Source of the DNA: JALSKU01 sp964556545
GTDB lineage: Bacteria > Campylobacterota > Campylobacteria > Campylobacterales > JALSKU01
Direction of reading: 5' to 3'
Assembly: GCA_964556545.1 (NCBI GenBank)
Contig: CAZKWE010000035.1
Span: 1 to 46,183 of the forward strand
DNA: 46,183 bases
Shown here: positions 41,999 to 46,183 of the stretch, in pieces
Layout of the letters: each line of letters opens with the position of its first letter
Numbering within the stretch: the stretch's first letter is position 1
Translations under genes and position numbers: made by a program
The notes under the pieces: generated by a model
Told to the model about the DNA's origin: nothing
Databases searched by the model: none
What the model saw: only the letters and a program-made list of their open reading frames with translations

Positions 41999-43320
41999 AG
42001 TATATACCTTGAAACTTCTTCATCTTCTATAACTTCATCAAGTTTTTCATGCACCAACTCTTTTGTAACTATTATAGTCTCTCCTTTATGCTCGTTTGCA
42101 TCATAACTTATCTCTTCCAGAACTCTTTCTATAACGGTATGAAGTCTTCTGGCACCGATATCCTCAGTTTTTTCATTGGTTATGTGTGAAATTTTTGCCA
42201 TAGCTCTTATAGCATCATCATCAAACTTAAGCTCAACTCCTTCAGTACTCAAAAGTGCTTCGTATTGTCTTAGAAGTGAATTTCTGGGTCTTGTGAGAAT
42301 TTGGTAAAGAACTTCTTCATCAAGTGAGTTAAGCTCAACTCTCAAAGGAAACCTTCCTTGAAGCTCCGGAATCAAATCACTTGGTTTTGTCAGATGAAAT
42401 GCTCCTGCTGCGATAAAAAGAATATGATCACTTTTTACTACACCGTACTTGGTATTTATACTGCTTCCCTCCACTATTGGCAAAAGATCTCTTTGAACAC
42501 CCTCTTTGCTTGGATCTTGTCTTGAATTATTTTTTTGACTGACTGCAATTTTATCTATCTCGTCTATAAATACAATCCCGCCGTTCTCAACTCTTTTCAG
42601 TGCTTCACTCTTAACAAGGTCCATATCAAGCAGTGTTTCACTGGCTTCATTTTTAAGTATCTCTTTTGCTTCTTTTACCGTAACTTCTTTTTTTATCTTT
42701 TCTCTGCCGCTTCCGAGAATTTTGATAAATGATTCTTGAACTTTTATAACCTCGGGAGGTAAAGAACTATCCGCACTATCGCTGAAACCTTTTTGCATTT
42801 CAAGTTCAATTTTAAGATCATCAAGTTCACCGTTTCTCAATTTGGCAAGCATCCTTTGATAACTTCTTTCATAATCCTCTTTTTTTTCATCTGTTGCTCC
42901 TTTTGGCAAAGGAGGAAGAAGTTTTTGAAGTATCTTTTTTTCTATATAGCTGTCAATCGAATCTTTATTTTTTTCTTTATGTTCCTGTTTTACGAGATTT
43001 ATAGCATTTGAAACCAAATCTCTTATCATAGATTCGACATCTCTTCCTACAAATCCTACTTCGGTATATTTACTGGCTTCCACTTTTACAAAAGGCAGAC
43101 TCAACATCTTTGCCAATCTTCTGGCAATTTCAGTTTTGCCAACTCCGGTAGAACCTATCATAAGTATATTTTTCGGCATAATCTCTTCTTGCATCTCTTT
43201 TGAGAGTTTCATTCTTCTATATCTGTTTCTAAGTGCTACCGCTATAGCTTTTTTGGCATCTTTTTGCCCTATTATGTATTCATCAAGATAAGATACTATC
43301 TGTTTTGGTGTTAGGTTCAT
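41995..43320 (-). CDS. hslU: ATP-dependent protease ATPase subunit HslU
   Basis: AAA+ unfoldase feeding the HslV peptidase. The 441-aa protein has Walker A GSTGVGKT (56-63), the pore loop GFVGRD (89-94), the I-domain (about 110-230), Walker B VFIDEID (250-256), and ends SRYIL, the conserved C-terminal tail that docks into HslV. All parts are of normal size. hslV lies immediately upstream (the hslU ATG follows its stop directly), the usual operon order. Confidence 0.97.
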   Translation of the reverse strand: MNLTPKQIVSYLDEYIIGQKDAKKAIAVALRNRYRRMKLSKEMQEEIMPKNILMIGSTGVGKTEIARRLAKMLSLPFVKVEASKYTEVGFVGRDVESMIRDLVSNAINLVKQEHKEKNKDSIDSYIEKKILQKLLPPLPKGATDEKKEDYERSYQRMLAKLRNGELDDLKIELEMQKGFSDSADSSLPPEVIKVQESFIKILGSGREKIKKEVTVKEAKEILKNEASETLLDMDLVKSEALKRVENGGIVFIDEIDKIAVSQKNNSRQDPSKEGVQRDLLPIVEGSSINTKYGVVKSDHILFIAAGAFHLTKPSDLIPELQGRFPLRVELNSLDEEVLYQILTRPRNSLLRQYEALLSTEGVELKFDDDAIRAMAKISHITNEKTEDIGARRLHTVIERVLEEISYDANEHKGETIIVTKELVHEKLDEVIEDEEVSRYIL

Positions 43321-43869
43321 TTACTTTTCATCCTTCTTTTCTAAAGTATAGATATTTATATTTGTATTTGTATATATGCAAAGTTCTCCTGCTATTTGCA
43401 AAGATTCTTTGACAATTGATTTTTCATCAAGATTTGAGTGTTTTTTTAAGGCTCTTGCGGCACTAATCGCAAAGTTTCCTCCGCTTCCTATGGCTGCTAT
43501 AGTTTTATCTTCAGGCTCTACAACATCACCTGTACCGCTAAGTATAAAGATATGCTTTGTATTTAGCACTATCATCATAGCTTCAAGTCTTCTTAGATAT
43601 TTATCTTTTCTCCACTCTTTTGAAAACTCTATGGCAGCTTTTAAAAGATCCCCTTTTCTCTGCTCCAAAATCCCTTCAAACATATCAAACAGATTGAAAG
43701 CATCAGCAGTACTTCCGGCAAAACCGGCCAAGACTTTACCACTGTAAAGCTTTCTTATCTTTACGGCATTTCCTTTTAAGACCGTATTGCCGAATGTCAC
43801 TTGCCCGTCACCACCGATAACAGCCTTGTTTTCACCCTTTATTGCAAGGATTGTTGTTGCTTCAAACAC
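43321..43869 (-). CDS. hslV: ATP-dependent protease peptidase subunit HslV
   Basis: Proteasome-like peptidase whose N-terminal threonine is the nucleophile. The 182-aa precursor starts MFEATTILAIK, so Thr5 would be the mature N-terminus after removal of four residues; the same short propeptide is known in Helicobacter. VIGGDGQVTFGNTV and AGFAGSTADAFNLFDMFE are family signatures. It precedes hslU with no gap and follows rplI by 1 nt. Confidence 0.96.
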   Translation of the reverse strand: MFEATTILAIKGENKAVIGGDGQVTFGNTVLKGNAVKIRKLYSGKVLAGFAGSTADAFNLFDMFEGILEQRKGDLLKAAIEFSKEWRKDKYLRRLEAMMIVLNTKHIFILSGTGDVVEPEDKTIAAIGSGGNFAISAARALKKHSNLDEKSIVKESLQIAGELCIYTNTNINIYTLEKKDEK

Positions 43870-43870
43870 T

Positions 43871-44317
43871 CTATTCTCCCGTTATTTCTACAAGTACTTT
43901 GGCATGAATACCATGACCCAATTTCAACGATACTTCATATTCTCCCGTTGCTTTTATGGCCTTATCAAGTTCAACATGTTTTTTATCTATCTCATAGCCT
44001 GTTTGAGAAAAAATCTCTTTTGCTATCTCCTCTTTTGTTACAGCACCAAAAAGCGAACCGTTGGCTCCAAGTTTTCTTTTGATGATAACTTTTTTATCTT
44101 TTAAATTCTCTTCTATCTCTTTTAATTTTGCTATCAGAGACTCCTCTTCTTCTTTCTTTCTTTTTTGTTCTTCTTCCCACTCTTTTATAACTTCAGAAGT
44201 TGCAACTTTGGCAAAGCCTTTTGCTACTAAAAAATTTCTACCGTATCCGTCTTTGACATCTTTTATTTCACCTGCTTTTCCAAGACTTTTTACATCTTTT
44301 ATAAGTAAAACTTTCAT
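43871..44317 (-). CDS. rplI: 50S ribosomal protein L9
   Basis: A 148-aa ribosomal protein with the N-terminal signature MKVLLIKDVKSLGKAGEIKDVKDGYGRNFL, a long Glu/Lys-rich connecting helix (about 48-75) and a C-terminal domain. It is first gene of rplI-hslV-hslU-era, with its own promoter. TAAGGA precedes the ATG. It binds 23S rRNA near the L1 stalk base; the co-transcription with protease genes is a familiar epsilonproteobacterial layout. Confidence 0.97.
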   Translation of the reverse strand: MKVLLIKDVKSLGKAGEIKDVKDGYGRNFLVAKGFAKVATSEVIKEWEEEQKRKKEEEESLIAKLKEIEENLKDKKVIIKRKLGANGSLFGAVTKEEIAKEIFSQTGYEIDKKHVELDKAIKATGEYEVSLKLGHGIHAKVLVEITGE

Positions 44318-44372
44318 ATTTTTTCCTTAGTTTGCATATTTTTAAGGGTATCTCTAATAACCCATAGGTGAA

Positions 44373-44378
44373 ATTATA
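44373..44378 (-). promoter_or_regulatory. -10 element for the rplI-hslV-hslU-era operon
   Basis: TATAAT in the context TTTAGTATAATTTC on the minus strand. The resulting leader of about 48 nt contains GGGTTATTAGAGATACCC (44346-44363), a possible weak hairpin next to the coding start. No good -35 box. Confidence 0.55.
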
Positions 44379-44483
44379 CTAAATACAACCTTAAGTTCCT
44401 TATTTTGATAAAGTTTAATTTTATGAACTTTGTATTAACTAAAAAATATACAATAATTTTATCTTAAACACCCGCTTAAGTAC

Positions 44484-45443
44484 CTAACCAATATAATTCA
44501 GCATATCCAATATATGTTGTGAAATATAGTATTTTTTACCTGCAACATTTTCAATATCAATCTCTGAAAATTTTCCATCTTTGTACACTACTACGGTATT
44601 TGATTTATCACTTCTTAGTAAAATATCCACAGCTTTTACTACAAATTCAAATGCCATCAATCTTTCAAAAACTGTTGGATTTCCTCCTCTTTGGATATAT
44701 CCCAACACACTTTTTCTGGTTTCTAATCCAAGATTTTTTTCAATCCATTTAACCATATAGTCTGTTTTTTTTACACCTTCGGCAATAAAACATAAAACAT
44801 AATTTCTTCCATTTTTTATCTCTTTTAAGAGTAATTTCTTGGCCAAACTAAGATCCAAATCAACTTCCGGTATCATACATATCTCGGCTCCGCACGCTAT
44901 AGCCGAAGTTGCACAAAGATATCCGCATTCTCTGCCCATGGTCTCTATAACAAATCCCCTCTTAAATGTTGAGGCGGTATCTCGTATCTTATCGGTAGCA
45001 TCTCTTATAACATTTAAAGAGGTATCAACACCAAGACAATAATCACTACCTGCTATATCATTGTCTATTGTAGAGGGAATTCCTACAAATCTTATATCAA
45101 ATTCTTTACAAAAGATATTCATCGCTCTGAAGCTTCCATCTCCACCAAGTACTATCAAAGAATCAATACCCCTTTTTTTAAGATTTTCAAATGCAATCTG
45201 TCTATATTTTTTTTTATACCATCTTTTTGATCTTGAAGTTCCTATGATAGAGCCTCCCTTGTGCAAAATACCGCTTACATCTTTATGTGTAGCTTTTTTT
45301 AATGTATCATCTATCAATCCCTCCAATCCGTTATATACAAAGTATGGTGTTTTTTTATTGAAAAAAGCATAATCTACAAATCTTTTAAGAGCCGGATTCA
45401 TTCCTGGTGCATCACCGCCTGAACACATTATAGCTATTGACAT
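44484..45443 (-). CDS. pfkA: ATP-dependent 6-phosphofructokinase
   Basis: Commits fructose-6-phosphate to glycolysis. The 319-aa protein has SGGDAPGMN (8-16), GGDGS (100-104) and PSTIDNDI (123-130, catalytic Asp in TIDND), ETMGRECGYL (167-176). Gly at position 103-104 in GGDGS, where pyrophosphate-dependent enzymes have Asp, indicates ATP use. Bacterial PfkA length is normal. A strong promoter lies upstream, shared with a divergent region to acs. PfkA is missing from C. jejuni and Helicobacter pylori, so its presence is informative. Confidence 0.95.
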   Translation of the reverse strand: MSIAIMCSGGDAPGMNPALKRFVDYAFFNKKTPYFVYNGLEGLIDDTLKKATHKDVSGILHKGGSIIGTSRSKRWYKKKYRQIAFENLKKRGIDSLIVLGGDGSFRAMNIFCKEFDIRFVGIPSTIDNDIAGSDYCLGVDTSLNVIRDATDKIRDTASTFKRGFVIETMGRECGYLCATSAIACGAEICMIPEVDLDLSLAKKLLLKEIKNGRNYVLCFIAEGVKKTDYMVKWIEKNLGLETRKSVLGYIQRGGNPTVFERLMAFEFVVKAVDILLRSDKSNTVVVYKDGKFSEIDIENVAGKKYYISQHILDMLNYIG

Positions 45444-45472
45444 TTTTTTTCCTACCCGTAAATTTCACAACA

Positions 45473-45502
45473 ATTATACCACTATATTCAATGATTTGAC
45501 AA
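45473..45502 (-). promoter_or_regulatory. sigma-70 promoter of pfkA
   Basis: On the minus strand TTGTCA (45497-45502), an 18-nt spacer and TATAAT (45473-45478), about 30 nt before the pfkA ATG. Ribosome binding site AGGA 8 nt before the start. Confidence 0.8.
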
Positions 45503-45529
45503 AAATTAAACAAGATTTATTAAAAGATA

Positions 45530-45546
45530 GTTTACAAATTGTAAAC
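45530..45546. promoter_or_regulatory. 17-bp perfect palindrome, probable operator between pfkA and acs
   Basis: GTTTACAAATTGTAAAC: 8-bp perfect half-sites around one central A. It is centred about 66 nt before the presumed acs start site and about 70 nt before that of pfkA, an activator-like position for both. The sequence resembles Crp/Fnr-superfamily or similar dimeric-regulator sites in general form but I cannot name the regulator. Confidence 0.65.
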
Positions 45547-45568
45547 AATTTTAAAAATTTATATCACA

Positions 45569-45597
45569 TTGCTTCTCTTTGGAGAAAATTTTATAAT
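45569..45597 (+). promoter_or_regulatory. sigma-70 promoter of acs
   Basis: TTGCTT (45569-45574), 17-nt spacer and TATAAT (45592-45597), giving a start near 45604 and an 80-nt leader that contains the 15-bp motif at 45635-45649. Confidence 0.75.
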
Positions 45598-45634
45598 AAT
45601 TTATGATAAATAGAATAAAATATTCAATAAACAA

Positions 45635-45649
45635 GTACCTAATCAAAAG
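45635..45649. repeat. 15-bp motif GTACCTAATCAAAAG, copy 2
   Basis: Exact copy of 14642-14656 (rnpB promoter); here in the acs untranslated leader, 35 nt before the start codon. Possibly a regulatory or mRNA element, or chance. Confidence 0.4.
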
Positions 45650-45683
45650 AAAACTCAAAGATAAAAATTATAAAGGAGGCTAA

Positions 45684-46183
45684 ATGAACAAAATATTCTA
45701 TCCCGACAGGGAGTTTAGCAAACAAGCTAAGATTAAAAATATGTGTGAGTACAATGAAATTTGTGCCGAAGTTGATGATGACTATGAAGCATACTGGGAC
45801 AAACTTGCCAAAGAAAAGATTGATTGGTTCAAACCGTATGACAGAGTTTTAGATGAAAATAATGCACCATTTTACAAATGGTTTACAAATGGCAAATTAA
45901 ATATTACTCATCAGTGCATAGGAAGACATTTGGATACCAGAAAAAACAAAGCTGCCATTATATGGGAAGGGGAAGACGGTTCAAGAAGAATTATCACTTA
46001 CCTTTTGCTTTATTACAGAGTAAACAGATTTGCAAATCTTATGAAAAATAAATTCGGTATCAAAAAAGGTGACAGAGTTGTCATATATATGCCTATGATT
46101 CCCGAAGCTGCTTTTGCAATGTTGGCATGTGCTAAGATTGGTGCCATTCACTCGGTTGTTTTTGGGGGTTTTAGTGCCGAAGC
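45684..46183 (+). CDS. acs: acetyl-CoA synthetase, N-terminal part (cut by window end)
   Basis: Activates acetate to acetyl-CoA via acetyl-AMP. The first 166 codons are visible; the gene runs past the right edge. The visible part contains the N-terminal cap (ICAEVDDDYEAYWDKLAKEKIDWFKP), FYKWFTNGKLNITHQCIGRHL, and the start of the adenylate-forming domain with GDRVVIYMPMIPEAAFAMLACAKIGAIHSVVFGGFSAE, all typical of AMP-forming Acs. AAAGGAGG precedes the ATG by 5 nt. It diverges from pfkA behind a strong promoter and palindrome, suggesting carbon-source or growth-phase control. Confidence 0.95.
   Translation, partial: MNKIFYPDREFSKQAKIKNMCEYNEICAEVDDDYEAYWDKLAKEKIDWFKPYDRVLDENNAPFYKWFTNGKLNITHQCIGRHLDTRKNKAAIIWEGEDGSRRIITYLLLYYRVNRFANLMKNKFGIKKGDRVVIYMPMIPEAAFAMLACAKIGAIHSVVFGGFSAE

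Noticed and set aside
44346..44363. Riboswitch or L9 autoregulatory hairpin in the rplI leader
   Set aside because: Only a short GGGT/ACCC stem is seen and it matches no leader structure I know.
44462..44483. Possible terminator CTTAAGCGGGTGTTTAAG after pfkA
   Set aside because: The stem is only about 5 A-T-rich pairs and there is no strong U run, so I do not call it.
1..46183. CRISPR array, insertion sequence, prophage or integrated island
   Set aside because: No regularly spaced repeats, transposase, integrase or shift in codon use was seen; gene content is core-like throughout.

Overview
The window looks like part of a chromosome from a Campylobacterota (epsilonproteobacterial) species. 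It is AT-rich, genes are tightly packed with many 1-30 nt overlaps, and the families are typical of that group: a TrmB with a long N-terminal extension, an HslV with a short propeptide, a sigma-54 promoter in front of flagellar rod genes, and an assembly cluster ordered like the Campylobacter jejuni cts transformation genes. A free-living or vent-type relative (Sulfurimonas/Sulfurovum/Arcobacter-like) fits better than Helicobacter because of the AMMECR1 protein, the molybdenum-cofactor genes and an ATP-type phosphofructokinase. The genus cannot be fixed from sequence alone.

Layout. 1-1807 (minus): trmL (cut by the window edge), a doubtful small ORF, purU and an AMMECR1 protein. 1845-3506 (plus): flgF-flgG behind a sigma-54 promoter. 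3511-5463 (minus): an Uup-like ABC-F ATPase whose stop codon lies inside its own terminator hairpin. 5532-6087 (plus): two small unknown genes. 6084-8165 (minus): lemA followed by two TPM-domain membrane proteins. 8323-14072 (minus): a compact run consisting of a CopD-like membrane protein, a DUF2249/TusA-like protein, a 12-helix His-rich membrane protein resembling oxidase subunit I or NnrS, a DUF59 Fe-S assembly protein, an FmdE-like protein, aroK and two MoeA-type proteins. 14267-14617 (minus): RNase P RNA with a clear promoter.

14663-27492 (minus): a long housekeeping run of a pseudouridine synthase, a fibronectin-III lipoprotein, trmB, ftsE, ftsX, an EnvC-like degenerate LytM protein, pyrH, rpoZ, spoT, tyrS, a nitronate-monooxygenase-like enzyme and a periplasmic amidase. 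FtsEX, the EnvC-like protein and the amidase together suggest a septal peptidoglycan-splitting module. 27551-31639 (plus): rodA, a CAU tRNA, a SAM methyltransferase and a UvrD-type helicase. 31626-41006 (minus): nine genes for a type II secretion/type IV pilus-like machine resembling the cts DNA-uptake system (PilM/N-like, PilO-like, a small periplasmic protein, secretin, AAA ATPase, TPR membrane protein, unknown, GspE-like, GspF-like). No pilin or prepilin peptidase gene is in view. 41102-44317 (minus): rplI-hslV-hslU-era. 44484-46183: pfkA and acs diverge from a 240-nt region holding two good promoters and a perfect 17-bp palindrome, a likely control point between glycolysis and acetate use.

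The best candidates for a poorly described system are the CopD/DUF2249/12-TM/DUF59/FmdE block beside the molybdopterin genes, and the cts-like machine with its PilM-PilN-like fusion and uncharacterised subunits. No insertion sequence, prophage, CRISPR array or rRNA was seen, and no gene-free stretch exceeds 300 nt.
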